Source of the DNA: Microbacterium sp. Leaf288
Lineage (GTDB): Bacteria; Actinomycetota; Actinomycetes; Actinomycetales; Microbacteriaceae
Direction of reading: 5' to 3'
Length of the DNA: 64,000 nucleotides
NCBI RefSeq assembly: GCF_001422925.1
Contig: NZ_LMNI01000010.1
Coordinates: forward strand, 186,001 to 250,000
Shown here: positions 1 through 11,991 of the stretch, piece after piece
Layout: every line of letters starts with the position of its first letter
Position numbering within the stretch: position 1 is the stretch's first letter
Notes under the pieces: generated by a model
What the model was told of the DNA's origin: nothing
The model's database searches: none
The model's input: the letters and a program-made list of their open reading frames with translations, nothing else
Position numbers and translations under genes: made by a program

Positions 1-344
1 CGCTGCGGCTGCGGCAGGTCGTCGACAACCTCGTGTCGAACGCCATCGCCTACAACAAGGACGGCGGCACCGTGTTCGTCGGCACGACGACGGACGGCAC
101 GTCGAGCTGGATCCTGGTGCGGGACACCGGCGTCGGCATCTCTGACGCCGACCGCTCGCGGCTCTTCCAGCGCTACTACAAGGCGGGCGGCGAGCGCAGG
201 TCGGGCACCGGCCTCGGCCTGGCCATCACCCGCGACATCGTGCGTGCGCATGGTGGCGAGCTCGCGCTGCACAGCGCGCCCGGCGTCGGGTCGACCTTCA
301 TCGTGAAGCTGCCCGCGATCGGCCCGGAAGGAGAAGAAGGATGA
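1..344 (+). CDS. Sensor histidine kinase, C-terminal fragment (5' end outside window)
   Basis: This is the ATP-binding end of a membrane or cytoplasmic sensor kinase; its start lies before base 1. The reading frame is open from base 3. It shows the N box (VVDNLVSNAIAYN, bases 18-56), the G1 box DTGVGI and the G2 box GTGLGLAI, the HATPase_c order of two-component kinases. The H box and sensing domain are not in the window. The stop TGA overlaps the next gene's ATG (ATGA at 341-344), so the two are translationally coupled. The convergent response regulator at 1538-2332 is a plausible partner, although it would have to be transcribed separately. Confidence 0.93.
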   Translation, partial: LRLRQVVDNLVSNAIAYNKDGGTVFVGTTTDGTSSWILVRDTGVGISDADRSRLFQRYYKAGGERRSGTGLGLAITRDIVRAHGGELALHSAPGVGSTFIVKLPAIGPEGEEG

Positions 345-1507
345 CCCTCGATCTGGCGAGCGTGCTCCTCATGACCGCGCTGGTCGTCAACGTCAGCGGC
401 GTGCTGTTCATCCTCGAGACGCTGCTGCGACGGGACGAGGGCGCGGGGCGCATCTGGTCGATCGCGTTCCTCGCGGCGATGCTCACCACCCTCGCGTACA
501 CGATCTGGGTGCAGTCGGAAGGCGCGTGGTGGGCCATCGCCGTCGGCAACGCGGCGTTCGTCGCGGGCACCGGCTGCATGTGGCTGGGATGCCGCCGCTT
601 CAACGGGCGCGACATGCGATGGTCGGCGATCCTCGTCGCCGCAGCGGTGGCCGCGTCGGCTGCGGCGGTCGCGATCGAGGGGGAGGGCGGCGGCGATTGG
701 GCGGGCGCGCTGTGGATGTTCGTGCCGCTGCTCGCCTTCGCCGGTGCGGGGGCTGTCGAGTGCCTCCGCGGCGACATGCGGGAGTCTCGCACGGCGTGGG
801 TGCTCGGGGCGGTCCTCGGGTTCCAGTCGCTGTACTACGTGTCGCGCACCACGGCCTTCGTGACCTCCGGCCCCGACAGCGCGCTGTTCCAGACCGCGTT
901 CGGCACGATCAGCACCAGCTACCTCACCGTGACACTCACGATCGTGGCCGTCGTCGTGACCTCGGTGCTCCGGGCGAGCCGTGCCCCGATGCGCGGCTAC
1001 CTGCGCGAGACCCAGGCTGTGGACGAGGAGCAGGGCATCCTCACCGAGGGCTCCTTCGCCGTCGTGCTCGAGGGCATGTGCCGGCGTGCCGAGCGCCGCT
1101 TCGAGCCGATCGCGGTGACCGCTGTGCGCCTGGACGACCTCGACCAGATCTCCACCGCGTTCGGCAGCGACGTCGCCGGGGCGCTGGCGGCGACGTGGCG
1201 CACCGGCGTGCGCCACCACGCACCGACGAACGCCGTCGTGGGGCAGGACGGCCATACCGGGCTGGTGGTCGGTCTGGCGGTCTCGTCCGCGCAGGAGGCG
1301 CGCCGGCAGGCGGGCGCGATCTACCGAGGCCTCTTCGACGACCTCGGCAAGGTCGGCGGGGGAGTGATCCCGGTGGTCGGCGTCGGCGTCGCGCTCAGCG
1401 AGACGGCCGGGTACGAACCCGCCGAGCTCATCCGTGTCGCCCGCGAGGCGGCGAGCCGCGCAGCCGCGAACGTCGAGACGTCTGTGCTCGTCGACGAGGG
1501 CGAGTAG
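341..1507 (+). CDS. Multi-TM membrane protein with degenerate GGDEF-like C-terminal domain
   Basis: A 388-residue protein. About seven hydrophobic helices fill residues 1-212, and a cytoplasmic domain follows from about residue 230. That domain looks like a diguanylate-cyclase fold: a DDLDQISTAFGSDVAG segment lies where GGDEF proteins have the D-x-x-N/GH helix. The GGDEF loop itself reads GQDGHTG, so the catalytic and metal-binding residues are missing. No c-di-GMP synthesis is expected; a sensory or scaffold role is inferred. Translation is coupled by an ATGA overlap to the upstream kinase, which suggests one signalling unit. Sure of the gene, unsure of the function. Confidence 0.82.
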   Translation: MTLDLASVLLMTALVVNVSGVLFILETLLRRDEGAGRIWSIAFLAAMLTTLAYTIWVQSEGAWWAIAVGNAAFVAGTGCMWLGCRRFNGRDMRWSAILVAAAVAASAAAVAIEGEGGGDWAGALWMFVPLLAFAGAGAVECLRGDMRESRTAWVLGAVLGFQSLYYVSRTTAFVTSGPDSALFQTAFGTISTSYLTVTLTIVAVVVTSVLRASRAPMRGYLRETQAVDEEQGILTEGSFAVVLEGMCRRAERRFEPIAVTAVRLDDLDQISTAFGSDVAGALAATWRTGVRHHAPTNAVVGQDGHTGLVVGLAVSSAQEARRQAGAIYRGLFDDLGKVGGGVIPVVGVGVALSETAGYEPAELIRVAREAASRAAANVETSVLVDEGE

Positions 1508-1537
1508 CGGCATCCGCCCGCCGTCGCGGCGCGTGCG

Positions 1538-2332
1538 TCAGGCGGTGAGTCGATAGCCGACGCCGCGCACGGTCTCGATCCACCGCGGCTGTGCGGGCGA
1601 CTCGCCGAGCTTGCGCCGGAGGTTCGCCATGTGCACCTCGATCGCGCGGGCGTCGCTGTCGGACACGAAGTCGCTCACCGCGTACTGGTCGCCGCGGAGC
1701 ATCAGGGCGAGATCGGACTTCGCACGCACGCGCCGGCCCGCCACGAGCAGGTCGGCGAGGATGTCGAACTCGCTGCGCGTCAGCTCGACGTCCTGATCGT
1801 CGACGGTGACGAGGTGCGTCGAGGCGTTCAGGCGCAGCCCGTGGTGCTCGAGCCACACGCCGTCGGGCGGCCCGTTCTCGCTCACGGCGTCGAGGTCGGC
1901 GGGGGTGACATGCCGCGGCCGGCGCAGCATGGCGTCGATCCGGGCACGCAGCTCACGAGGGCGGAAGGGCTTGGCGACGTAGTCGTCGGCCCCCGCCTCG
2001 AGGCCCTGGAGCGCGTCGATCTCCTCGGTGCGGGCGCTGAGCATGACGATGTACGTGGAGCTGATCGCCCGGATGCGCTTGGCGGTCTCGAAGCCGTCCA
2101 TGCCCGGCATGTTGACGTCGAGCGTGGTCACGAGCGGCCGGTGCTCGCGCACGAGTTCGACGCCGTCCGCGCCGTTGGCCGCGCCGTGCACCTCGAAGCC
2201 CGCCTGGGCGAGCACGGTCGACAGGAGAGAACGGATGTCCGCTTCATCCTCGATCACGACCGCGACGCGCGCTTCTTCCACCGATGCACCCTCCGGGTCC
2301 GGTGCTGTCGACGGACCCTGGACGTCGGTCAT
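1538..2332 (-). CDS. Response regulator, OmpR/PhoB type
   Basis: A 264-residue DNA-binding response regulator. The receiver domain (about residues 22-135) has an acidic cluster IEDE at 27-30, phospho-acceptor Asp72 in LDVNMPG, and Lys121 in VAKPFRP. The C-terminal winged helix (about 165-262) ends in the typical RGVGYRL motif. The ATG at 2332 is preferred; the frame stays open upstream, but that stretch has no family-like sequence. The gene is convergent with the kinase and GGDEF-like gene, with only 30 bases between their ends. A large inverted repeat lies 125 bases upstream of the start and could be its operator. Confidence 0.92.
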   Translation of the reverse strand: MTDVQGPSTAPDPEGASVEEARVAVVIEDEADIRSLLSTVLAQAGFEVHGAANGADGVELVREHRPLVTTLDVNMPGMDGFETAKRIRAISSTYIVMLSARTEEIDALQGLEAGADDYVAKPFRPRELRARIDAMLRRPRHVTPADLDAVSENGPPDGVWLEHHGLRLNASTHLVTVDDQDVELTRSEFDILADLLVAGRRVRAKSDLALMLRGDQYAVSDFVSDSDARAIEVHMANLRRKLGESPAQPRWIETVRGVGYRLTA

Positions 2333-2783
2333 GATATCCCAGAACGCGACGCGGAACGGGTGCGGCAGGCCGTCGATCACAGGACGCGACCGTAGGCGGG
2401 GCAGGCCGTGGAGCTCTGCTCGCGTGCGCCCGTCGCCCCGCCGGTCAGGCGGACCGCGCGTAGGGCGGGAGATATCCCCATATCCCGCCCTGCGCGCGTC
2501 CTCCGTGCACGGACTCGGGCCGCTGTCGTCCCCACGCGTGCGGCCCGTCCGTACCTCAGGATGATCGGGCTGGTGCAGCGGGGCGGAGTCACGTCGGTCG
2601 CCACGATGTCGCGTCCGGCGCTCATCTCCCGCCCTCCCCAGTGCCACACGGGTTGATCTGTCCTTCGGGTGCCCCGAGGCTACCTCCGGTGCCTCAACGC
2701 CTGCTCAGGCCCGCCTCAGGAACCGCGCAGGCTTGCGGGCGCCGTCGACACTCCGTTCCGGCGCGGCGTGGCATGCTCGAACC
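2333..2783. other. Gene-free interval between divergent response regulator and coaE
   Basis: This 451-base stretch has open frames on both strands, but none has a recognisable protein sequence or ribosome site. Its only clear structure is the inverted repeat at 2457-2496. It must hold the promoters for the response regulator (minus) and coaE (plus); I cannot place the -35/-10 pairs with confidence. Confidence 0.6.
2457..2496. repeat. 40-base imperfect palindrome, possible operator
   Basis: The arms are CGCGTAGGGCGGGA and TCCCGCCCTGCGCG. They pair over 14 positions with one G-T wobble around the 12-base centre GATATCCCCATA, which itself carries ATAT/ATAT. It lies inside the intergenic gap and is not followed by a T run. 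It is therefore more likely a protein-binding site (perhaps for the adjacent response regulator) than a terminator. Seen directly; role inferred. Confidence 0.55.
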
Positions 2784-3407
2784 ATGCCGCTCGTCGCCCT
2801 CACCGGAGGCATCGCCTCCGGAAAGTCCACGATCGCCCGTCGCCTGGCCGAGCACGGCGCGGTCGTCGTCGACGCGGATCAGCTGGTCCGCGAGGTGCAG
2901 CAGGCCGGCTCGCCCGTGCTGGCCGCGATCGCCGAGACCTTCGGGGAACGGATGCTGCGCCCCGACGGAACCCTGGACCGCGCCGCCCTCGGCCGCCGGG
3001 TGTTCGGCGACGACGCGGCGATCGCGCAGCTCAACCGGATCGTCCACCCCGCCGTCCGCGCCGAGTCCGCGCGTCGCTTCGAGGAGGCGTTCGCCGCGGA
3101 TCCGGACGCGGTCGTCGTCTACGACGTCCCGCTCCTCGTCGAGGCGCGCGTCGACGACCCCTGGCAGCTCATCGTCGTCGCGCACGCGCCCGAGGACGTC
3201 CGCCTCCGGCGCCTCGTCGAGCTGCGCGGCATGACCGAGGCCGACGCGACGGCCCGCCTCGCGTCGCAGGTGCCCGACGAGGCCCGCCTGCGGATCGCCG
3301 ATGTCGTCATCGACACCGCGGGCTCGCTCGAGAGCACTCGGCGCCAGGTCGACGAACTGTGGGAGTCGCTCGACGCGCACGTCGCGCAGCGCGCCGGGCG
3401 CTCGTAG
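2784..3407 (+). CDS. coaE: Dephospho-CoA kinase
   Basis: The last step of coenzyme A synthesis: ATP-dependent phosphorylation of dephospho-CoA at the 3' ribose hydroxyl, in the cytoplasm. The 207-residue protein is the normal size for bacterial CoaE. The P-loop GGIASGKS sits at residues 8-15, followed by VVDADQLVREV (the DAD substrate motif) and YDVPLLVE. The ATG at 2784 is chosen because the family N-terminus (MPLVALTGG) begins there. The small Gly-rich protein gene starts 26 bases downstream and is probably partly co-transcribed. Confidence 0.95.
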   Translation: MPLVALTGGIASGKSTIARRLAEHGAVVVDADQLVREVQQAGSPVLAAIAETFGERMLRPDGTLDRAALGRRVFGDDAAIAQLNRIVHPAVRAESARRFEEAFAADPDAVVVYDVPLLVEARVDDPWQLIVVAHAPEDVRLRRLVELRGMTEADATARLASQVPDEARLRIADVVIDTAGSLESTRRQVDELWESLDAHVAQRAGRS

Positions 3408-3433
3408 TCTGGAGACGGATCGAGGAGGTTCCG

Positions 3434-4102
3434 ATGGCCGTGTTCTCGAGGTTCCGCCGTCGTCGCAAGACGCCGTACGGTGCGACGACCGAGGAGGAGC
3501 GCATCGCGCGCTACGTCTACCTCCTCAACACCCTGCCCGCGTCCGTGATCGAGAGCGCCCACGCGTCGGCCTTCGCCGACGTGCCGCCCGAGCGCCGGCG
3601 CGAGATGTTCGAGCAGCTGCGGCCGTTCCTCGCGGACTCCGAACGCGACGCGGCCGCGGAGGACCCCACCGTGATCGCCCGGCTCGTCCGCCGTGCCGAG
3701 GAGCACAAGGCGCGCCGGGCCGAGAGCCGGGGGGCGGATGCCGCGACCCAGGCCGCGACCGACCCGGCCCGCACGGCGGTCGGGGCCCTCGACCGCGACC
3801 CGCGCGACGACGTCGACGTGCGCTCGATGCTCGTGAACGCCGGCGCGCTGGCGATCGTGGCGAACCAGTTCCTGCTGTCGAGCTCGGTGGCCGCGTACTA
3901 CACCGTCGGCGCCGGATCCCTGCAGCTGGGCGACGGCCCCGCCTGGATCGGCGACACGTACGACCCCGGCTCGGGCGGCTACGACGGCGGTGGTGGCGGT
4001 TTCGACGGCGGCGGCGGGTTCGACGGGGGCGGTTCCGGCGGCGGATTCGACGCCGGCGGCTTCGGCGGCGGATTCGACGGCGGCGGGGGCTTCGGCGGCT
4101 GA
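3434..4102 (+). CDS. Uncharacterised protein with Gly/Asp/Phe-rich C-terminal tail
   Basis: A 222-residue protein that I cannot assign to a family. A basic N-terminus (FRRRRK, residues 6-11) is followed by a helical, charged region (about 20-110), a hydrophobic patch around 130-155, and a tail of about 45 residues made almost wholly of Gly, Asp and Phe in GGFDGGG-like repeats. No signal peptide is visible. A strong ribosome site, GAGGAGGT, lies at 3423-3430, and a TAGTCT -10-like hexamer overlaps the coaE stop at 3405. It may have its own short-leader promoter in addition to read-through from coaE. The tail suggests a flexible or phase-separating segment (inference). Confidence 0.75.
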   Translation: MAVFSRFRRRRKTPYGATTEEERIARYVYLLNTLPASVIESAHASAFADVPPERRREMFEQLRPFLADSERDAAAEDPTVIARLVRRAEEHKARRAESRGADAATQAATDPARTAVGALDRDPRDDVDVRSMLVNAGALAIVANQFLLSSSVAAYYTVGAGSLQLGDGPAWIGDTYDPGSGGYDGGGGGFDGGGGFDGGGSGGGFDAGGFGGGFDGGGGFGG

Positions 4103-4171
4103 GTCCCGCACGCACCGGGGGCCGAGGCATCCGCTCGTCGCGAACGCCGCCCCGATGTCGGGGGTCGCGCC

Positions 4172-4177
4172 TACGCT
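4172..4177 (+). promoter_or_regulatory. -10 hexamer of uvrB (leaderless)
   Basis: TACGCT lies six bases before the GTG at 4184, so transcription would start at or next to the start codon. It decides for GTG 4184 rather than the in-frame TTG at 4181. No SOS box of the usual actinobacterial palindromic form is evident just upstream. Confidence 0.55.
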
Positions 4178-4183
4178 GGATTG

Positions 4184-6265
4184 GTGCAGACCACTCGATC
4201 CGTGCGGCCCTTCGAGGTCGTGAGCGAATTCGCGCCGTCGGGCGACCAGCCCCAGGCGATCGCCGAGCTGGCGGCGCGCATCAACGCCGGCGAGACCGAT
4301 GTCGTGCTGCTCGGCGCGACGGGCACCGGTAAGTCGGCGACGACGGCGTGGCTCGTCGAGGCCGTCCAGCGGCCCACCCTCGTGCTCGCCCACAACAAGA
4401 CCCTGGCCGCGCAGCTGGCGAACGAGTTCCGCGAGCTCATGCCGCACAACGCGGTGGAGTACTTCGTCAGCTACTACGACTACTACCAGCCCGAGGCGTA
4501 CGTCCCGCAGACCGACACCTTCATCGAGAAGGACTCGTCGGTCAACGCCGAGGTCGAGCGGCTGCGCCACTCGACGACCAACTCGCTGCTCAGCCGCCGC
4601 GACGTCATCGTGGTGAGCACCGTCTCGTGCATCTACGGCCTCGGTGCGCCCGACGAGTACCTGCGCGCCATGGTGGCGCTGCAGGTGGGCGAGGTCTACG
4701 ACCGCGACGCGCTCATCCGCAAGTTCATCGCGATGCAGTACAACCGCAACGACGTGGACTTCTCGCGCGGCAACTTCCGTGTGCGCGGCGACACCATCGA
4801 GATCATCCCGGTCTACGAGGAGTACGCGATCCGCATCGAGATGTTCGGCGACGAGATCGAGGCGCTGTTCATGCTCCACCCGCTCACGGGCGATGTGGTG
4901 CAGCGGCTCGACAGCGTGCCGATCTTCCCGGCGTCGCACTACGTCGCCGGCACCGAGACGGTGCAGCGCGCGATCGGCACGATCGAGGACGAGCTCGCCG
5001 ATCGGCTGAAGGAGCTCGAGTCGCAGAACAAGCTGCTCGAGGCGCAGCGCCTGCGCATGCGCACGACCTTCGACCTCGAGATGCTGCAGCAGCTCGGGTT
5101 CTGCTCGGGCATCGAGAACTACTCGCGCCACATGGACGGGCGCGCGCCGGGCGAGCCGCCGCACACGCTGCTCGACTTCTTCCCCGACGACTTCCTCATG
5201 GTGATCGACGAGTCCCACGTCACCGTCCCGCAGATCGGGGCGATGTACGAGGGCGACGCGTCGCGCAAGCGCACCCTCGTCGAGCACGGTTTCCGGCTGC
5301 CGAGCGCGCTCGACAACCGGCCGCTGCGGTGGGACGAGTTCAAAGACCGCGTCGGGCAGACGGTGTACCTGTCGGCGACCCCGGGCCGCTACGAGATGGG
5401 CATCGCCGACGGCGTGGTCGAGCAGATCATCCGCCCGACGGGTCTCGTCGACCCCCAGATCGTCGTGAAGCCGTCGAAGGGGCAGATCGACGACCTGCTC
5501 GAAGAGATCCGCCTCCGCGTCGAGCGCGACGAGCGCGTCCTCGTCACGACGCTCACGAAGAAGATGGCCGAAGAGCTCACCGACTTCCTCGGCGAGCACG
5601 GCGTGCGCGTGCGCTACCTGCACTCCGACGTCGACACGCTGCGCCGTGTGGAGCTGCTCAGCGAGCTCAGAGCGGGCGTCTACGACGTGCTGGTCGGCAT
5701 CAATCTGCTGCGGGAGGGCCTCGACCTTCCGGAGGTCTCGCTGGTGTCGATCCTCGACGCCGACAAGGAGGGATTCCTCCGCAGCGGCACCTCGCTCATT
5801 CAGACGATCGGTCGCGCGGCCCGCAACGTCTCGGGTCAGGTGCACATGTACGCCGACACGGTGACCGACTCGATGGCCAAGGCCATCGAAGAGACCGATC
5901 GGCGTCGCGAGAAGCAGATCGCGTACAACACCGCGAACGGCATCGAACCGCAGGCGCTGCGCAAGCGCATCGCCGACATCACCGAGGTGCTCGCGCGCGA
6001 GGCGTCCGACACGGATCGCATGCTGCGGGGCAAGGCGGCGGCGAAGACCAAGTCCGGTGTCGGCAAGAGCCCGACCCCGCAGCTGCGGCGCGAGGGCATC
6101 GCAGCCGAGGGGGCGGAGCAGCTCGAGGCGACCATCGCCGACCTCAGCCAGCAGATGCTGGCAGCGGCGGGGGAACTGAAGTTCGAGCTCGCCGCGCGGC
6201 TGCGCGACGAGGTGCAGGACCTCAAGAAGGAGCTGCGCGCCATGGAGCGCGCGGGCCACGCCTGA
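4184..6265 (+). CDS. uvrB: Excinuclease ABC subunit B
   Basis: The damage-verifying helicase of nucleotide excision repair. It is loaded by UvrA, opens DNA around the lesion and recruits UvrC. The 693 residues are full length. Walker A GATGTGKS is at 44-51, followed by the aromatic beta-hairpin ([10 protein letters not shown]) that probes the lesion strand, Walker B VIDESHV, the helicase motif YLSATPG, and the C-terminal UVR motif that binds UvrC. The GTG start is chosen from the -10 hexamer six bases upstream. uvrA and uvrC lie 840 bases and 3.8 kb downstream on the same strand, separated from uvrB by a small gene and marR. Confidence 0.97.
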   Translation: MQTTRSVRPFEVVSEFAPSGDQPQAIAELAARINAGETDVVLLGATGTGKSATTAWLVEAVQRPTLVLAHNKTLAAQLANEFRELMPHNAVEYFVSYYDYYQPEAYVPQTDTFIEKDSSVNAEVERLRHSTTNSLLSRRDVIVVSTVSCIYGLGAPDEYLRAMVALQVGEVYDRDALIRKFIAMQYNRNDVDFSRGNFRVRGDTIEIIPVYEEYAIRIEMFGDEIEALFMLHPLTGDVVQRLDSVPIFPASHYVAGTETVQRAIGTIEDELADRLKELESQNKLLEAQRLRMRTTFDLEMLQQLGFCSGIENYSRHMDGRAPGEPPHTLLDFFPDDFLMVIDESHVTVPQIGAMYEGDASRKRTLVEHGFRLPSALDNRPLRWDEFKDRVGQTVYLSATPGRYEMGIADGVVEQIIRPTGLVDPQIVVKPSKGQIDDLLEEIRLRVERDERVLVTTLTKKMAEELTDFLGEHGVRVRYLHSDVDTLRRVELLSELRAGVYDVLVGINLLREGLDLPEVSLVSILDADKEGFLRSGTSLIQTIGRAARNVSGQVHMYADTVTDSMAKAIEETDRRREKQIAYNTANGIEPQALRKRIADITEVLAREASDTDRMLRGKAAAKTKSGVGKSPTPQLRREGIAAEGAEQLEATIADLSQQMLAAAGELKFELAARLRDEVQDLKKELRAMERAGHA

Positions 6266-6278
6266 CCCTGCGACGTCG

Positions 6279-6533
6279 CTACGGGCAGTGCATGAGGGGC
6301 TTCGGCCCCGAGCGGTCGAACGTGTGCTGCGAGATGGGCGCGCCGCAGAGAGGGCACGCGCGCTCGGCCCGTTCCGCCTGGCTCGGCGGGGGAGTCGTCT
6401 CGTAGGGGCCGACGGCGGCCGGACCGGCGACGCGGATGAGGTTCGCATTGAGGAACGCGTACCAGCCGCCGGCTTCGCGCACGCGCTCGCGGAGCGGGCG
6501 ACGGGCGGGGGTCGGGGCATCCGTGTCTGGCAT
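6279..6533 (-). CDS. Small conserved zinc-ribbon-like protein
   Basis: An 84-residue protein with an Arg-rich N-terminus. The core reads GGWYAFLNANLIRVAGPAAVG and the C-terminus carries CPLCG at 59-63, His69 and a final Cys83, a plausible single zinc site (C-x2-C...H...C). I recognise the layout as a lineage-conserved hypothetical, not a named family. It is divergent from marR (44 bases apart), and its own -10 (TACACT on the minus strand) sits inside the MarR-type palindrome. It may therefore be a MarR target. It is convergent with uvrB, with a 13-base gap. Confidence 0.72.
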   Translation of the reverse strand: MPDTDAPTPARRPLRERVREAGGWYAFLNANLIRVAGPAAVGPYETTPPPSQAERAERACPLCGAPISQHTFDRSGPKPLMHCP

Positions 6534-6538
6534 GTTCC

Positions 6539-6558
6539 TTAGTGTACTAACGATTAGT
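6539..6558. promoter_or_regulatory. Probable MarR operator overlapping two divergent promoters
   Basis: TTAGTGTACTAA at 6539-6550 is an inverted repeat (TTAGT-GT-ACTAA), followed by a further ATTAGT half-site ending at 6558. It covers the minus-strand -10 of the small protein gene (TACACT, 6541-6546, seven bases before its ATG). It also occupies the -35 region of marR, whose -10 TAGGAT is at 6565-6570. Autoregulation by the adjacent MarR protein is the simple reading. Confidence 0.62.
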
Positions 6559-6576
6559 GGACGATAGGATCACGTC

Positions 6577-7020
6577 GTGACGGATGCCGAACTCAGCCCC
6601 GACGACCTGCTCAAGCTCGACAACCAGGTGTGCTTCGCGCTGGTGACCGCGGCGCGCAACGTCGTCGGGCTCTACCGGCCGATCCTCGAGCCGCTCGGCC
6701 TCACGCACCCGCAGTACCTCGTGATGCTCGCGCTGTGGGAGCGGTCGCCCCGCTCGCTGCGCGAGCTCGCCGCCGAGCTCGCCCTGGAGCCGGCGACGCT
6801 CTCGCCCCTGGTGAAGCGCCTCGAGGCGCAGGACCTCGTCACCCGGTCGCGTCGCGACGACGATGAGCGCGTGCTCGACGTCCGCCTGACGGAGGCCGGC
6901 CGGCGTCTGCGCGGGCAGGCGCTGGAGGTTCCCGGCAAGGTGATGGCGAGCGTGGGGACGGATGCCGCGGCGCTCCTGGCGCTCCGAGACGCGCTGCAGC
7001 CCTTCGCCGGCGCCCGCTGA
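6577..7020 (+). CDS. MarR-family transcriptional regulator
   Basis: A 147-residue winged-helix regulator. The recognition region SLRELAAELALEPATLSPLVKRLE is followed by the wing sequence SRRDDDERVLDVRLTEAG, the usual MarR order, with dimer-forming helices at both ends. The GTG start lies exactly six bases after the -10 TAGGAT, giving a leaderless mRNA. The protein has one Cys (FALV-flanked, near residue 18), where OhrR-type members carry their peroxide-sensing cysteine. That resemblance is suggestive only. Its ligand is unknown. Confidence 0.9.
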   Translation: MTDAELSPDDLLKLDNQVCFALVTAARNVVGLYRPILEPLGLTHPQYLVMLALWERSPRSLRELAAELALEPATLSPLVKRLEAQDLVTRSRRDDDERVLDVRLTEAGRRLRGQALEVPGKVMASVGTDAAALLALRDALQPFAGAR

Positions 7021-7090
7021 TCCGGGCCACTCGGTACCGCGTCTTCGCCCACGGCGAACGGCTCCCAGCCCCCGTGTCGGAGGCCCCACC

Positions 7091-7096
7091 TAGACT
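7091..7096 (+). promoter_or_regulatory. -10 hexamer of uvrA (leaderless)
   Basis: TAGACT, then six bases, then the GTG at 7103. The same arrangement (TAGACT-N6-GTG) recurs at 54881-54893. No ribosome-binding sequence is present. Confidence 0.6.
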
Positions 7097-7102
7097 TGTC
7101 GG

Positions 7103-10054
<2,952 letters not shown>

Positions 10055-10059
10055 GCCGC

Positions 10060-11991
10060 ATGGCGCGCTCCGCTCCCACCGTCCCGTACAAGCCGAAGCC
10101 GGGCGAGATCCCGACGAATCCCGGGGTCTACCGCTTCCGCGACCGCGACGGACGTGTGCTGTACGTCGGCAAGGCGAAGAACCTGCGCGCCCGGCTGTCG
10201 AACTACTTCGCGCCGCTGCACACGCTCCACGAGCGCACGCGGCGGATGGTGACGACCGCGGCGTCCGTCGAATGGACCGTCGTCGCGACCGACGTCGACT
10301 CGCTGCAGCTCGAGTACCAGTGGATCAAGGAGTTCGATCCGCCGTTCAACGTCCGCTACAAGGATGACAAGTCGTACCCGTTCATGGCGATCACGCTCGC
10401 CGACGAGGCGCCGCGCGTCATCGTGACACGCAACCGCCGCATCCCGGGGGCCAAGTACTTCGGCCCGTACCCGAAGGTGTGGGCCGTGCACGACACGATC
10501 GACCTGATGATCAGGGTGTTCCCGATCCGCACCTGCAGCGATTCGTCGTACAAGAAGGCGATGGCCACCGGGAGGCCGTGCTTCCCCGGGCAGATCGGCC
10601 GCTGCGGCGGGCCGTGCTCGATGAAGGTCACCATCGAGGAGCACCGGGCGATCGTCGACGACTTCATCGCGTTCATGTCGGGGGGCGATCAGCGCTTCAC
10701 CCGGGAGCTCACCGCGCGCATGCGCGAGGCGTCCGCCGCGATGGACTACGAGGCGGCCGCCGTCTATCGCGACAGGCTGCAGTCGATCGACGCCGTGCTG
10801 AACCGCAGCGCGCTCGTTCTCGCCGCGGACACCGACGCCGACCTCTTCGGCATCGCCGAGGACGAGCTGGCCGCCACGGTGCAGCACTTCGTGATCCGCG
10901 GCGGCCGCGTGCGCGGTGTGCGCGCGACGACGATCGAGAAGGAGCTCGACATCACCGGCGGCGAACTCGTCGACCAGGTCCTGCAGCGCACATACGGCAA
11001 CGCCGCAGGCGCCGACATCCCGAAGCAGGTGCTCGTGCCGGCCATGCCCGACGACGCCGCCGACCTCGAGGAGTGGCTGCGTGGGCGCCGTGGCAAGGCC
11101 GTGACCATCCAGATCGCCCAGCGCGGCCGCAAGGCCGACCTCATGCGCACCGCCACGCTGAACGCCCAGCAGGCGCTGATGCTCCACAAGACCCGCCGCA
11201 CCAGCGACTACGTCGCCCGCAGCCAGGCGCTCACCGATCTGCAGGAGGCCCTCGACCTGGTCGAGGCGCCGCTGCGCATCGAATGCTTCGACGTGTCGCA
11301 CCTGAGCGGCACGAACGTCGTGGCATCGATGGTCGTCTTCGAGGACGGCCTGCCCCGCAAGGACCAGTACCGCTCGTTCGGTGTCGCCGAGACCACCGAC
11401 GACACCGACTCGCTCTACCAGGTGCTCACACGCCGGCTCGCGTACCTCGATCGTCCGGAGGAGAACGAGCCGGAGGGTGCACCCGACCCGACAGCGGACG
11501 GCGAGGTCGTGACCGAGCGGCGCCGCCCGCGCTTCGCCTACCGCCCGCAGCTGCTGGTGGTCGACGGCGGCAAGCCGCAGGTCGAGGCGGCGGCGCGGGC
11601 GCTCCGCGATGCCGGCCACGAGGAGATCGCGCTGTGCGGCATCGCCAAGCGCCTCGAGGAGGTGTGGCTGCCAGGGGAGGAGTACCCCGTCATCCTGCCT
11701 CGCACGTCGGAGGCCCTGTACCTGCTGCAGCGGCTGCGCGACGAGGCCCACCGCTTCGCGATCACGCACCAGCGCAAGCGCCGCCGCCGCGACATCCAGA
11801 GCGTGCTCGCGGAGGTGCCGGGCCTCGGCGAGGCGCGCATCAAGGCGCTGCTGCGCCACTTCGGGTCGGTGTCGGCGCTGAAGAAGGCGACGCCGGAGGA
11901 GATCGCCGAGCTTCCGGGCGTCGGCCCCAAGCTCGCGTCGGCCGTCCACACCCATCTCGCGCAGCCGGCCGCGCTTTCCGACGCGTCATAG
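10060..11991 (+). CDS. uvrC: Excinuclease ABC subunit C
   Basis: The dual-incision nuclease of excision repair, 643 residues. The N-terminal GIY-YIG domain (NPGVYRF ... [13 protein letters not shown]) makes the 3' cut. A cysteine cluster ([13 protein letters not shown]) and a UVR motif (about 207-240) for UvrB binding follow. The RNase-H-like 5' nuclease carries DVSHLSG and VVDGGKPQ, and tandem helix-hairpin-helix motifs ([19 protein letters not shown]) close the protein. It follows uvrA by five bases. An acidic insert near residues 466-485 ([16 protein letters not shown]) is probably a lineage-specific loop. Confidence 0.97.
   Translation: MARSAPTVPYKPKPGEIPTNPGVYRFRDRDGRVLYVGKAKNLRARLSNYFAPLHTLHERTRRMVTTAASVEWTVVATDVDSLQLEYQWIKEFDPPFNVRYKDDKSYPFMAITLADEAPRVIVTRNRRIPGAKYFGPYPKVWAVHDTIDLMIRVFPIRTCSDSSYKKAMATGRPCFPGQIGRCGGPCSMKVTIEEHRAIVDDFIAFMSGGDQRFTRELTARMREASAAMDYEAAAVYRDRLQSIDAVLNRSALVLAADTDADLFGIAEDELAATVQHFVIRGGRVRGVRATTIEKELDITGGELVDQVLQRTYGNAAGADIPKQVLVPAMPDDAADLEEWLRGRRGKAVTIQIAQRGRKADLMRTATLNAQQALMLHKTRRTSDYVARSQALTDLQEALDLVEAPLRIECFDVSHLSGTNVVASMVVFEDGLPRKDQYRSFGVAETTDDTDSLYQVLTRRLAYLDRPEENEPEGAPDPTADGEVVTERRRPRFAYRPQLLVVDGGKPQVEAAARALRDAGHEEIALCGIAKRLEEVWLPGEEYPVILPRTSEALYLLQRLRDEAHRFAITHQRKRRRRDIQSVLAEVPGLGEARIKALLRHFGSVSALKKATPEEIAELPGVGPKLASAVHTHLAQPAALSDAS

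Noticed and set aside
2408..2656. Possible small plus-strand gene (about 80 codons) before coaE
   Set aside because: Arg/Ala/Pro-rich with no ribosome site or recognisable motif. It also spans the palindrome, which suits regulatory DNA better.
3119..6520. A minus-strand open frame of over 1100 codons opposite coaE, the Gly-rich gene and uvrB
   Set aside because: It is a by-product of very high GC third-codon positions. Its sequence is Arg/His/Leu/Val noise without motifs, and clear genes occupy the plus strand.
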